DNA of 64,000 nucleotides, taken from Sordariomycetes sp. S80-01Y. Lineage: Eukaryota > Ascomycota > Sordariomycetes. A model generated the notes under the pieces. The model did not search any database. It saw only the letters and a list, made by a program, of their open reading frames with translations, and was not told the origin of the DNA. The translations under genes and the position numbers were made by a program. Positions 10,659-23,000 of the stretch are shown here, piece after piece. Each line of letters opens with the position of its first letter. The stretch's first letter is position 1. Location: assembly GCA_037042185.1 (NCBI GenBank), contig JAXQJY010000022.1, forward strand, positions 868,001-932,000, given 5' to 3'.

Positions 10659-13600
10659 CTATTGGGAGCTGTCAAAGCTCCTCTTCTCCGAGCTATTGCT
10701 CTTCTCAATGGTAGACCTGGGGCTCGATCCTCCCACACGGCCAAAGACCTTGCCACCGAGGCTCTTGAGCTTGTTGACCTCTTGCCTGCGAGGCGCATCG
10801 GTCATGACGGTGTAGACCGGGTCGATTTGTATCTTGGCGAAAAGCGTGGAGAAAAGATATTGCACGCCCTCCTCGTTCTCAAGCGGCAGGGTGCGGTAGC
10901 CTTGTTTGAGGTTCTGCAGCTTAACGGTCCAGGAGGCGATGCCGTAAATGTCTTTGCTGTTGCTGTTGTAGGTTTCGCCGTCGGGTGAGAGCTTGACCGT
11001 AAACTTGACAAAGACGAACTCGGGGTACTTGGTGATGAACTCGAAGCGCATTGGCTCCTTTTTGAAGAAGGGGTTGAAGCCATTGCCCTTGACAATGTCG
11101 GTCTGTTGACGGTTGGCGTTGGGGCGCTGGTACATGAACTCCTCCCTTAAGTCCCTGATGTAGTTGGCACGGCCGTCGAAAACCTCGACCTCAACGTAAG
11201 GGTGCATCTCCTTCCCACCCAGCTTAGCAGGACGCATCAGCTGTTGCGCCGATTGGACGTGGATCGAGAACGAGACCACCGAGCGAGCCTTCTTCCCGCC
11301 CGCGATCTCCGTGTTGAAAGGCAACACTTGAATATTGCGCAGGCTCTCAGGCTTCAGAACGTAGCCAGAGGAATCGTTGGCCCCATCGAACATCGCCCTG
11401 TTGATCTGCATAGCAACATCGTTACTCTGCCAGTTTAAGGCCGCCATCTGCACGCCACGTCTCCAGTACATGAGAGGATCGAAGTTGCTAGAGCCGATCC
11501 GAGTCGCGTCTGGGTAGATGCGCATCAGGTACCGCATGTTGTGCAGGTCGAGTGCCATCTTCATCTCTTTCGTCCGCGTGTTCTTGATAAGCGTGCTCTC
11601 CTGGAAGGAAAAGATATGGTTGAACTCCTTTGCTTCAGCAGAGTCGAAGCCGTTGAACTTTACACCGGCGCAGTATACGCCGAGCTGACCAAGGGCTTTG
11701 ACGGTACTGTTGTCAGGCTCGGACGCGCCAGCTTCGCTACCACTTTCGTTATCGCTGTTCTCCCCGCTCAACAAGTCTGTCACCCGCCCCTCCGTGATGG
11801 TGTTGACGCGGTTCTTCGAGGCAAGCCTGCGGGAGGAGTGGCTGGGAGCGAGCATGGGACTCTGAGGCAGAGATTGCGAGGGCGAGACGGTGTTGCTCTC
11901 GGGCATGGACGGCCTGACCAGGGGTGAGGTCAAGCTATTGCCTCGGCGACGGCCGTTGGCATCCGGTAGATCTTTGGGCTTCTTTACCTTGACAAGGATG
12001 TGCTCCTTGAGCTGTTCCGGGGACGGAAGCGTCTCAGCGTTGGACTCCAATGGCTCTTCGATGAGTTTCGACCCAAAGATCTCCCGGAGAATGATAGGCA
12101 TGACGCTTTGCTGCTTCGCGCTGCAGCGGACCTCAAGCGAGATCCACAGAGGGTACAGGGTCTTGACGAAGGCGTACTTCTTGATAACGAGCAGGACCTC
12201 GCGAAAGCTCACATCTGTGGTCATTGTGCGACCGTGCGTGACTTTGGGCTGACCATTGGGGCCATCCCAGCAGTCAATCTCGACGCATCGGCACCGGCGG
12301 ACCAACGCAGAGATGTAGCCCTCGACGCTCGAGTTGCCTGCAATCTGGCGGCCGAGAAGGTAGGTGTTGTGCGAGCTCGATATTATGTATTCATTGATTG
12401 GCCGATCGAGAGGCTCGTTTGGCCTTTCGCCTACCAACGGGCCGTTGTGGGTTGATGTCAGGTAGCCGGTAAAGGCAGCCTCGGACATCATCTGCGACTC
12501 GACGTAGTCGAAGCATTCTTCGGAGCCTGAGCGCGTCTGGCGGATCAATTGGCTGAACTCCTTTTCCCACTGCTCGCGCTGCGCGTCGACGTCTTCGCCT
12601 TGCTCATCCCTGAGAAAGGTGAAGAATTCCTCCATCGTGAGGCCAAGCTCAGGCTGGGCGGCGAAGGAGCGGATAATGCGCTTGACCTCCGGGCGGGTGT
12701 TGAGACGGCGCACGAAATCCAAGAATTCGGGGAAGCTGAGGCGCTCGCGCCTTCGAACATCAGATTGGTAGAAGGCGGCTTCGAGCGTCGACTGTGAGCT
12801 GTAGATGTGCAGAGACTGGCAGACTCGCGTAACACCAGCAATGTCCAGCTCTTCCTGTCCGGGGGAACGTGGCTGGTCGCCAAACTGCCTCGTCATCTCA
12901 CTCTGCCAGTATTGGGCAACAGCGTCGTCCTTGAAAGCCATGAGAGATGTCATCAACTCCTGTCTGTGGCGCAGCATAGCCTCGAGGAAGTCGACCCAGA
13001 CTTGACAGATCTGCGCAGTCTCGGTTTGCAAGTGCATGATTTTCGTGTCTGACTTCTTCATACTCGAGTAGATGATAACAAAGAGGTTCGAGGGATCTTG
13101 AAGCTTGAGGTCAAGAGCATACTGTTGCACGTCCGAGCCACTGCGGACAGCAAGGATTTCGTCCAGGTGAACATTCTTATCAGGTCGCTTGGGATCCCAG
13201 TTCAACCTGCTAAAATCTGGGCTGTAAACAAGGCAAACCTTCTTTGCCCGGCTCTTCTTTGACAGCTTGTTGACCATGGTGCCCCGTTGTAATTGGAAGG
13301 GGACGATGGGTCCGGTCATGGTGTTGGGTTCTTCGGCAACGGACTCGGCCAGAAAGCTGCCTGCTGATGTGCTTCGTACCGAAGCATCATGGCCACCGAT
13401 GGCCCTCATGAGGCGCGCCTCCTCATCTCCATCAGACTCGGAGTCAAAGCCGACGGAAGGAAAGTCGGGCGGCGCCGTCGTATTGCTGTCGCTTCTCTGT
13501 CGGAGCAGATGAGGACCAACGCTAGTATCCCTACTCTTAGGCGCGGCCGAAGACTGCCTCCTTCGACTGGTAATCCTCGAGGTCCTGCTTGATAAGCGAC

Positions 13601-14033
13601 GCATAAGACCCTTGGATGCCGGCGGAGCGGTGCTGCTGGTGATGCCAGGGGTCTCGGGGATGGCGCTGGCGTGGTTCATCAGGCTCTGGCCGAGCGAGTT
13701 GGAGCTCGTTTTCCGGGAAATAATGGACTCGGGAAGCTGGAAGTTGGGAGGACATGAGTCCTCCTCAAAGCCTCGGGCGGGCTCAGGTGAGGCCTGCACC
13801 GATGAGCTGGTCGTCATGACAGCGGTATCTGGGGACATGATGGGTGAGCCCTGTTGGGAATTGGACGCAATAGACGAGCCGCTAATGGCCGAGGCGGGGG
13901 CGGATGTCGAAGCCTGCGTCTCGAGGCTCGTTTGGACCTGACTAGGCCGTAGTTGTTTTGGTTGACCGGGTATTATGGACATTATGGAGTCCAAAAGGGG
14001 ATGATGTATAGGTGTATCTGGGTTGTTCGACAT
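10659..14033 (-). CDS. plc1: phosphoinositide-specific phospholipase C (PLC-delta-like), 1124 aa, intronless
   Basis: It hydrolyses phosphatidylinositol 4,5-bisphosphate to diacylglycerol and inositol trisphosphate. Order of domains: a Ser/Thr-rich N-terminal extension of about 240 residues; a PH-like domain (about 245-370); EF-hand-like helices (about 395-470); the catalytic X domain (about 540-690), with the first catalytic histidine in SSHNTYLLGRQ near residue 551 and the second in THGRTMTTDV near 598; a variable Ser-rich linker (about 690-775); the Y domain (about 775-895) with YWRRGVQMAALNWQ; and a C2 domain (about 910-1065). Both catalytic histidines and the EIDCWDG block are intact. 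The protein is longer than yeast Plc1 mainly because of the N-terminal extension and linker. It is one uninterrupted frame from the ATG at 14033. Filamentous fungi usually have several PLC paralogues, so the number in the symbol is by analogy. Confidence 0.93.
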   Translation of the reverse strand: MSNNPDTPIHHPLLDSIMSIIPGQPKQLRPSQVQTSLETQASTSAPASAISGSSIASNSQQGSPIMSPDTAVMTTSSSVQASPEPARGFEEDSCPPNFQLPESIISRKTSSNSLGQSLMNHASAIPETPGITSSTAPPASKGLMRRLSSRTSRITSRRRQSSAAPKSRDTSVGPHLLRQRSDSNTTAPPDFPSVGFDSESDGDEEARLMRAIGGHDASVRSTSAGSFLAESVAEEPNTMTGPIVPFQLQRGTMVNKLSKKSRAKKVCLVYSPDFSRLNWDPKRPDKNVHLDEILAVRSGSDVQQYALDLKLQDPSNLFVIIYSSMKKSDTKIMHLQTETAQICQVWVDFLEAMLRHRQELMTSLMAFKDDAVAQYWQSEMTRQFGDQPRSPGQEELDIAGVTRVCQSLHIYSSQSTLEAAFYQSDVRRRERLSFPEFLDFVRRLNTRPEVKRIIRSFAAQPELGLTMEEFFTFLRDEQGEDVDAQREQWEKEFSQLIRQTRSGSEECFDYVESQMMSEAAFTGYLTSTHNGPLVGERPNEPLDRPINEYIISSSHNTYLLGRQIAGNSSVEGYISALVRRCRCVEIDCWDGPNGQPKVTHGRTMTTDVSFREVLLVIKKYAFVKTLYPLWISLEVRCSAKQQSVMPIILREIFGSKLIEEPLESNAETLPSPEQLKEHILVKVKKPKDLPDANGRRRGNSLTSPLVRPSMPESNTVSPSQSLPQSPMLAPSHSSRRLASKNRVNTITEGRVTDLLSGENSDNESGSEAGASEPDNSTVKALGQLGVYCAGVKFNGFDSAEAKEFNHIFSFQESTLIKNTRTKEMKMALDLHNMRYLMRIYPDATRIGSSNFDPLMYWRRGVQMAALNWQSNDVAMQINRAMFDGANDSSGYVLKPESLRNIQVLPFNTEIAGGKKARSVVSFSIHVQSAQQLMRPAKLGGKEMHPYVEVEVFDGRANYIRDLREEFMYQRPNANRQQTDIVKGNGFNPFFKKEPMRFEFITKYPEFVFVKFTVKLSPDGETYNSNSKDIYGIASWTVKLQNLKQGYRTLPLENEEGVQYLFSTLFAKIQIDPVYTVMTDAPRRQEVNKLKSLGGKVFGRVGGSSPRSTIEKSNSSEKRSFDSSQ

Positions 14034-17000
14034 GACTAGATGCTGAACGGCCTTCTGGAGTGACCAGCCTCCAGTAGAAAGATGGGTCGACTTTTATAAA
14101 AGGCAACCAGGTGCGGCATACATGATGGGACGGGCCGCGCCAGAAGTCGGATGTGCGGGGAAGAGGGAATTCTGATAGAAGACGGGAACAGGTGACCGAG
14201 AAACGTGGCCGTCTAGTCGTCAATTCGTTCCTCGTCCTGCTCCTCGGCCACGCACAGGGGGCGCCAAGTGATGACAGGGTCTGTGGGAGGTGCCGTGTCG
14301 TGTCCCTACGGATCGAATAACTGCGCCAGCAGCGCGGACGGAGGGTGTTTCGACAGAGGGGTGAGGTAACTGCTTGCTGCACGAAACTGCTCGTCTAAAA
14401 GCGGGAGCTGCAGATCTGGCGCGCGTCGCGATATGGGATGGTGTTGCAGGCTGATGTGGCAGCAGAGGGTGGAGAGTATGCAGTCTGCAAGTCGCTGAAT
14501 CCAGTACCAACCAGGCTTCCAGGGTGAGGCAGCGCTGGGATTGTGCAGGCAGGCTGAATTGGCCGCTCTTCTCGGACGCAATGGTGTTTTGGACAGAGTC
14601 GTCGAAGTGCGACTGCGACACAAGTTTGCGACAGGAATCGAGCCGATCGTCCTGGCTGCAGAATTCCGCCGGACGTGGAGGCGCAACGGGGGGGTAGGGA
14701 ACGATGGCCGTTGGAGCCGCAGGTACTCTCGGATAACCAATCGGTAATGTTACTCCTCGCCAGTCGCAGGAGGTCGTGGTAAAAATGAATCCGACGTGAC
14801 AAGGCGTCAGCGCAGCGGTGCGTAGAGGAGTCACCGCGGTTGTGGGCGCGGTTCTATGGTGGCGCAATGGCCGTCGCTGTGAAGGATTGCTCGGGACGGT
14901 ATGCCGCTGGTCGTCGATACTGGTCGCAGAGAGGCGTCGACGACTTGGAGCGTTGCGACAGAATGGAAGTCGAGTCGTTGAGGTTGAATATGGAGGGCGC
15001 AAAAGAATAAGATGGGAGACTAGAGTCTGCTTAAAGGGAGGTCAAGGTTGAAACTTTGGAGTGGTGGGTGCAGGGCGGGAGAGAGGGCGTGGCTCTGGGA
15101 AAGTCGAGCTGAATGTACCGTACCAGGTACCTCTGGCGCTCAGGTTGCCAGAATTTGGGGGTGTGAGTCAGTGAGATTGACAGCGCATGGACGGCGTGGA
15201 CAGCAATTAAAGCCGGGCAGGAGCAGGAAAGCACCTCACGACTCGGAGCTTCGCGCCTGCCAGTGCCAGTCCCAGCGCCAATGCCAATGTTGCATCGCCG
15301 CAATGATGGGATGATGATGATATTTATCAAGTTCTGGTCTCAAGGGTAATCACGGCAGGGGAGACGGGCCCTCGCGTCGTCCTTCCATTATGATGCTCCT
15401 CCGAGGCCATCCTCAAGGCAACCATCGGTGCTACATGTGTTGGCTCACCTCAGGCAGCCCCGTGATTAAGCTCACCGACGCTGTGCTCATGTCTGGCGAG
15501 CCGTCAGTCAAGCAGCCCAACCTGGATCGACCCAGGAGGCGGATTGCCGCTACTCGCACGTCGTACAAGGTGCAGCGCTGCAACGCCCTCGACCTCCACC
15601 GTGGGAGTGGCCCCGGGGAGCGAGGGAGTCTTTCCCAATTTTTTTCGTCCTTGTTTCCCTCTGCAGGTGCCAGTGGAGCCTCAAAGGGGGCGGGGTGGGG
15701 TGTGAGAATAGCGTCGAGGCTCAGGTACCTTTTTATAGGGCTTGCAGGGCCGGGGAGGGTGCGGTGTCATCCCAGCGCTCTGACCGCTGACTTCTGGGAC
15801 CCGAGACCTGGAGCAAATGCAGCGCGATGAGATGCCCAAGCTGCCCGAGAGTCAGAGCCCCCCAAAATGAGGCGAGCACCTCCAGGGCTGCCAGTGCCAT
15901 TCAACTTGATACGCGTACGTGGCCAGTGGAGCAACCAGCAACCCCCCCTTACTCCGTACTGATCTTCGCATGTTGTTTTCGGGCATCCTGGTCGTTTTGG
16001 CCCGATCCTCGCCTGTGCTCGTACCTATCCCTGAGCCCTGACGCTTGGAAAACGCAGCGAAACGCGTTGGAAGGAATTCTGCCTCGGGGGTCTGAGGCTC
16101 GCAGCTCGCGCACTGGATCGCGTCCGGCGAATTCCCAAAGAAGGGGGCAGGTGGATCGGCGTGCATGTCTTACCAAGGCCTCGGTGCTCCGATTCGACAT
16201 GTCTCTGATCTGGACATAGATGTTATGACTTCAGGTGCTGAGAATAAAACATCAGTCTCGTCGTGACCAAATTGGTTTCTATGGAGACTTGAGATGCGCC
16301 TTCCTGCGTACCTCCAGTCGCGATGATCACGATTTGGCCAGCGTCACGGTGAGCGGCCAGTGGATACGGTTAGGGTAGGCGGAAGGCACGGTGGGTGAAG
16401 GGGGGGCCCGCGCCTTCCATTGACCTAAAGTACTGAGGTACCAGTAAGGATCACATGAGCCACTGCAGCGAGGGGAAGGAGGCTGATGAAGCTGACGGCC
16501 TGATGGGAGGGCAGGAGCGAGTTGAAGCTTATTGATGCACTGAGGTGGCTGCTCTCATCTTGAAGCCAACTTAGTTGCAACGCAACAGAGCCCCGCGTTT
16601 GCGACCTCAACCCCTCCGTCCGTTGTCTCCTCACCGCCTTTCCACCTGTGGTTTGAACTCGTGAAATCCGATGTGAGGCATCCTTCCTTCTCGAACTTCG
16701 TCATCGTATCTCTCCATGCATCTCCCGCGTGGCGCAAGGCAACATATGCAGCCTTTCACTGCCTTCCTGCGCGATCCCGACGCGCTTGCGCCCAATGCCT
16801 GCCCGTGCTCGTAGGGTAGCTGGCTGACTGGCCGACCTCGCTTCGAATCACCTTCTAGCCCCCCCTCCGAGGAGCTGTCTGGGCGAAATATAGTAGTCGT
16901 GGGCTATGCAAATGTTATCGCCTTGGTATTGCGTTGCTTCCTGGTCTCCTCTCGTCCTTCTCGGACGACTTTGCCGCAGACAAGCTTACACAAATCCCCT

Positions 17001-20000
17001 AGCGGCCGACCTTTTTAGCACCATCGAGCGATCTGCTCCTCTGCTCAGCGCCGCCAACGCACCTCGAGCAACTCGGCACTCTCCACGAAACTCGATTTCG
17101 CGCTTGGCGGGACGTATAAGATGGGTTGTAAGCTCGGGGTCCTTGGCGTTGCCTGATATCTTCGCTGTACCTCGAGTGCGGTCCTACGGAAAGGTATAGC
17201 AGCGTCCCTCCGCCCAGCCACACCTTCGCGTGTCCCACCGCTACCTACACCGAGTATGACGCCGATTGAGGCGTGGACTACCTTCCCCAGAGGACCGGAG
17301 AGGCTCAGTGGCCGGAAATGCGCTGATGGGCGGACAGACCTGTCCGAAATGTCTGTGGCTGCTAACCTTGAACTCTATTTCCATCACCTCATGTTTTTTG
17401 GCCTCGCTGTCACGCTCAATGGAAAGGATTCCGACTGGTTGCTGCGCTGGGTCTCCTAAGCTGACGGAGAGGGCCGTCATGGTAAAACTCTGTTTGCGCT
17501 CAGCGATGTCGGCAGCGCTTCCATCGCGAATTCGCGACCCGTGCAACAAGGAGCAGCAGAGTCGTAGCATGGGTCACCAATGCGCTTTTCAAGTTGCGAA
17601 GAGGCATCTGTACCACGGTCACATCTCAGAACGACGGCTGTCCACCAACAAACGCAGCAAGTCTGAGTGAGACCTTGTCATGTCTTCTCGGAACCCCGGA
17701 GTCACCACGGTTCCCAGCAGTCTGGGCGGTGGGTGTGGCTATAAAACTGCTCAGGCGCTAAGGCGAGCAGCAAGTATCGACTACGTACCTCTCCCTTGGG
17801 CTGCTCTGACAGCGGGGTAATTCCCCAGTGGAACACACTGAGACGCAGCGCTGGTCACAGCACCAACTTGAGCTCCCCTGGCAGTCCTGGGACTATTTGG
17901 AGCTTCGAGTCATCGCATGCTCTTGCTGGAGAACCGAGGCTAAGTCTTTCGTTGACTTCTAGCAAAAGGGCTGGTAACACGAGACTCCATTGCTTCCTTT
18001 GGCGGTCTCTTGCCTGGAATTCGTCAGCTCGAGGTTGAGAAATGCGGTTCTGCTGTAGCCGCATGTCAATTGGTTGGCCTTGGCAAGGGCGCCGGAAGGC
18101 CTGTCTGGTCATTGCGCGATGTGGTCGACGGCTGCTCATGACGATGTTTGCTCTGGAAGGCCCTTGACCTCATTTCGCGGCGCAGGGCCCGCGTGTTTGG
18201 GCCGTAAAAGAGCGACTATCACTGGGCGGCGATAACCAATGACAGCATATCTCAAGGCCATCCTCCGCGCATACGAGTGCTTCGTACACCGACATTCGCT
18301 CGTTCAGGGTCATGTGGTCGCATGCTCGTATCTTGGCGAGCTCTGATGCACCGCGACCGAGAGCGGGTTGGATGGAGCCTCGAGCAGCGTGCCGTCAAGT
18401 CCGGTGACAGAAGCGGTGAAATAACAGATCTGCGCATGTTTGGTGTCCTCGAGCAGGGAGAAGGTTATGACTGGAGGCTGGCCACGACAATCATATGTGA
18501 GAATGGCAGTGTCTCTCCATGGCACCAACGATTCGGATCCCCAGAGCGGGTTGTGCGCTGCGGTATCTCCTATTCGCTAGCCTCTAGGCGTGCAATGACG
18601 TTTGAGCCCTGGGTATATCCAATCGGAGGCCCTGTCAAGCCGGCCGATGCATGGTGCCCGCGCCGGCTCAAGGGACAGAGATGAGATGGGGCAGCTCTGA
18701 GACAGGCTGACGTCTGCTCCTTTTTCTCGAATCATTCCGCGAACCTGGTCACCGAGTTCAAAGTCGACTTCGTGAAGCCGGGCCGATGATCTAAGACCAA
18801 ACACGGCATTGTAGCCAGAGAGTTCCCCAGGCGCGTCGAGCCTCCTTTGCAGTCAAAATTCCCAAGGAAAGTGAACAGACAGTGGCCCACCCCCCGCGCC
18901 ACGCGAACAATTACCACGTACACAGCATATGCTCCGTTCGAGTATGCGTAGGCGAGATATGGTCTTGTCAATCAGGGGCTAGGGAGGGGGGCCCCTTCTT
19001 GTTGGGCTCCCAGTGGTGGGGAGCTGATTGATGGGTTGGATTCGAGCAACCGCCGCGGCGCCGTCTTGGCCTGGTCGCCGGTCGCTTATCCCTTGACACT
19101 CAGGCTCGGCATTCCACCTGCTCCCGGCAGCTGACGTGCTTCTCGCAAAAGCAGGATGCCTTGGGACGCTGCAGATGCGCATTGGAGATGGGATTTGCTC
19201 AAGCTACCAAGACCAGGGCAGAAGACCCTGAGTGGCAAAATTTCCCCTGAATGTCACTGCCAGCATCACATCCCCCCAACATCCGCGTACTGGCTCAAGA
19301 TGGAATCGGCTCAGTCGACCAGAAGCGCCAGCTCCTGCGGCTTACTCTTTTCCCTGTGCGACTACGCAGATTGGTATAGTCAGCCTCATCTCAAACTCGT
19401 ATTGACCACGCACCGCCGTGAAGCCGCCGTCGCGCCAAGGACGGATTGCGGGGATTAATACTCGGATTTCCTCAGATGGCTACAGCCGTTGAGAAGCCCG
19501 GTCAGAGGTTCCTGGCCACGAGAAAAAGAAACCCCCCGATATGAGCGCTTTCCCGAAGCGAAGCCCACAGCAACAGATGCCAGATTCACTCAACGTCCGG
19601 ATATTGATGCGTCCAGCACAGGGTGTACAGCGCCCTCCTGCTAAGAAGACCCCATTTCTTACTCGTACAGCCGCCGCGGCGGGATCGTGGAGGGCATCAA
19701 TCCCACCTTGGGCTCCTAGCGGAACTTTGTTGCAAGCCGGGCTCTTGAACACAAGAGTCTGGACTGAGTCCTAAGCTGCAATAACGCACATGGCAGAGGA
19801 TGTCCACGTGAACTCTTCGTCCACTATCTAGGCATTCCGAAAGCCACTGCCAGCCCTTCCCTCCCGTCTGCTGTGCCCCTCGCATTGGCACACACACGGC
19901 CTCGCGTAGGATCCGAAGTCGCCAAGGACTGTCTTCCCTCGACGGATTTTTTACCACCACCCAAAATGAGCACAATAAAGGCGTCCAACGCCAAGTGTGC

Positions 20001-23000
20001 CGGCGATAGATTGCGAGGCGCTCCTGTAATTCTGTCTGTCCACACAACCAAACTAGGCTTGGTTCTTCAACTTGGTGCGAGACTCTGCTGCAGCAATTAA
20101 CGACTGAGAACGCCCACGGGCGACCAACGTCTTTCCTTTGGAGCAGGTGATGCGGCCTAACTGCACACAAGGGTCCCTCATGCTGCGTCTAGAGCGGCAC
20201 TGCCGGCTTATTGATGGTTCACAGTTGTCACGCAGTGCTTCGGATTGATGGGCACAGCTTCGTGGCTTCTGGCCATTGGACGATGCGCTGCGTGCCACGG
20301 CCACTCTCCAAGGCAGGGCTCGCTCTGAATGAGGATAGCGGGACGCGCCATGATGGCCATCAGCATCATCCCACCCCCGTGGGTGACAAGACCGAGCAGG
20401 AAAGGACGGGATAGAACCACATGCTACGCGGTTAGCTATTGGAGGGGTTGTCACGCCGGCGTCGCCATGAAACGACGTTTCCTGATCGGCGGTCCGTCAA
20501 TCGCAACCGTCGGTTCGGCGAGGCGGAGCTTTAGAACATACTGTATGTTCTACGAGTATCACCTTCGTGCCCACGAGAAATCGAAAGCCTCATGACCACC
20601 GGCCCAGATGCGGCGACGTACATTTCTTTCCTGATCAGCAAATGCACAACACCAAATTGAACATTTAGCCACCACCGGAAGATACAGCAACGCGGCCCTG
20701 ACGGGTTTTGCACGCGGACTTGAAACATGGTGCCCTTCATCTGGGGAACTCCCACTAGGCTGCTTCGAGTTCGCACCGTCGAGCAACGCGGAGCTGCCTC
20801 ATGTCTATTTCGCGATGGCATGTCGCCATGTCGTTCGAGGTTCAAGTCCCGCAAGACTCGACGGCGTCGCTGCTGGTTATCTCTGGTGCGCGGGGTCCAG
20901 ATGCATGTCTCGGGATCTTTGACACCTCGCATCATCTTATACTGACTGGTACGGTATAACGCTCACAGCTGGATCACGCTCCCGCAAGTGGGCGCCCCTT
21001 CGACTGTGCGCCTGCACTAGGGCAGACCGGGGTCCAAAACCGTCGCCAACAAAAGCGTCACGCTACACATCACAAAACAATGACCCCAGACCTTTGCATG
21101 TACGCAGAGTCTGGAAGGGATGCGGCCCGTAGCTCACTTCGGTCAGCCTCACCTTCACCGCTACTGACTGACTGCAGACCGTCGGTCAGCTGTGCGTCTT
21201 GGACGTTCAAGCAGGGGCTGTTGCTGCACCGCAACTCTTTCGCACCGAACCTGCAGCACGTCGAGCACGTTGACCTGCAGCAGTTGCGCCAGAACAGCAG
21301 CATTGTCTGACCATTGCACCCCAAATCGAGGACGGCAGATCCTTTATTCGTCGAGGTGCAACTCTTCAAGTCGGCAGCACGGCCTCGGCCCGCCCTCTGG
21401 CTTCGAACCATAACGCCGGACTCTCAAGCATCAGGGATCAGTCACTTCTCACTTGCAGAGTGAGCTTGCATATCAAGGCTGTCGTGAATGCAGATGCAGA
21501 CCCGAAAGGGCCAGGCAGCGACAACAGTTCGCATGGCCATAGTTGCTACCTTGCCACATCAGGCCACACGAGCAGCAGCCTGGAACGCAACCTCCTCCGG
21601 ATTGATCATGGCGAACTGGCCAAGATGGTTTCGGGACCATTGCCACGGGTTGACGCATGTATTTCCTCGGCCAGGCTAGTATTTCCATGTCTTCACCGGT
21701 CTGAGACGGCTATATGCCCTCCCACCGTGACACAAGCCTTGTCAGTCATTCAAAGGTGCCGAAGCCTTGCCCTTTCGAATCATCCCCGAGACCATGCGGA
21801 GCTAATGCGGCTATAAGAATGCTTCCTCGATACGCCATCGGACAAGTGCCAAGGCATGTCCGCTGCTGAGCGTCTGTGAGATGTCAGCTATCGCGCGCAT
21901 TGTTTGTGATATCGCCTGCTTCGAAGTTGGGACGAGATCATTGGATCAAGTTGCTAAAGCGACGGTGCTATGGTCTACTATATCCATTGTCCCGCGAGGG
22001 GAAATGGTTAGGGGGTGGTTGCAAACAACAGCACACGTTCGTACATGTTGATGTGTCTGCACGCTCTTTTTGCCGGGCCAATGCGACTAGGTCGTGCAGT
22101 GTGAAACTGTGTTTGCGAGGACGGGGTTTCCCCAGAAGCGGCCTTTTCAAGTGCTTTTCGAATGAAGATGAACTTTAGCTTGCTTCGCGGGCAGCACTTT
22201 TTGCCTGCTTCTGCCGCTTCTCCCGTAACGGTGGACTAAGCGGACTACGCGGAGGTAGATTTTCCTAGTACCTCTAGTAACAGTATACGGCCGGTACAGA
22301 CAACTATATTGGCAATTTTCGAAAACGACATGGCCCAATGCGGCTCAGCGGAAATCAAGCTGCAGTACCATGGTAGTCTTTTGGGCATACAGTCAGCTAG
22401 GCAAGTCCGGGTCGCAGATCGCCAATGATACAGAGTCAAGAAGCACGACAAGTCCATCATGGTCAGGCACCTTCTCCGCCCTGATGGCCGGCCGAGTTGT
22501 TTTCCGAGCGTCACTCCACTCCACAGGATCTCTGATCTCTGCGTGACATGCGGACACCGCAACGAGCCTTGACTCACGTAGAAACCTCCGTCACGAGATC
22601 CGTTTCCAGCCCCTTATAGAAAAATGCCAGGATCGTGGCGTTGCTGCCCTGCTAATTTCACTGTGCTGGTCCTATCTGTCTGACTCGGTACCCTGAAATT
22701 AGACGAGCACACGCATGAGCCCAAAGTCACGTTACGTACTCGGTGCGGTGCCCATCTTTCACGACTCGGGGCGTCCGGTCCGCCAAGGCCACCAAAGCCT
22801 CGTCGCGGTCAGAAGCAAACCATGCCGCCAGAGACCTACGAGGATCTCCGGATCGACCCTGGACCCTGAGACTCAGCACACGCAGCAGCTCTGAATCACG
22901 TTATGCCCGCCGTCCAATACTCTTTCGTTGTTTCCGACTCCCCGGGACGCTCGCCAAGGGTGCGCCTCCCACAGTGAGCGGAATTTAGGCGGAAGCTTTC

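Noticed and set aside
15390-16219. Two adjacent plus-strand frames of 146 and 130 codons in the gene desert
   Set aside because: No motif, no homology I recognise, no consistent codon bias, and overlapping frames on the other strand are equally long.
20830-20860. B-box-like GGTTCAAGTCC suggesting a tRNA gene
   Set aside because: The flanking bases do not form a five-pair T stem and no A box or acceptor stem is found at tRNA distance.
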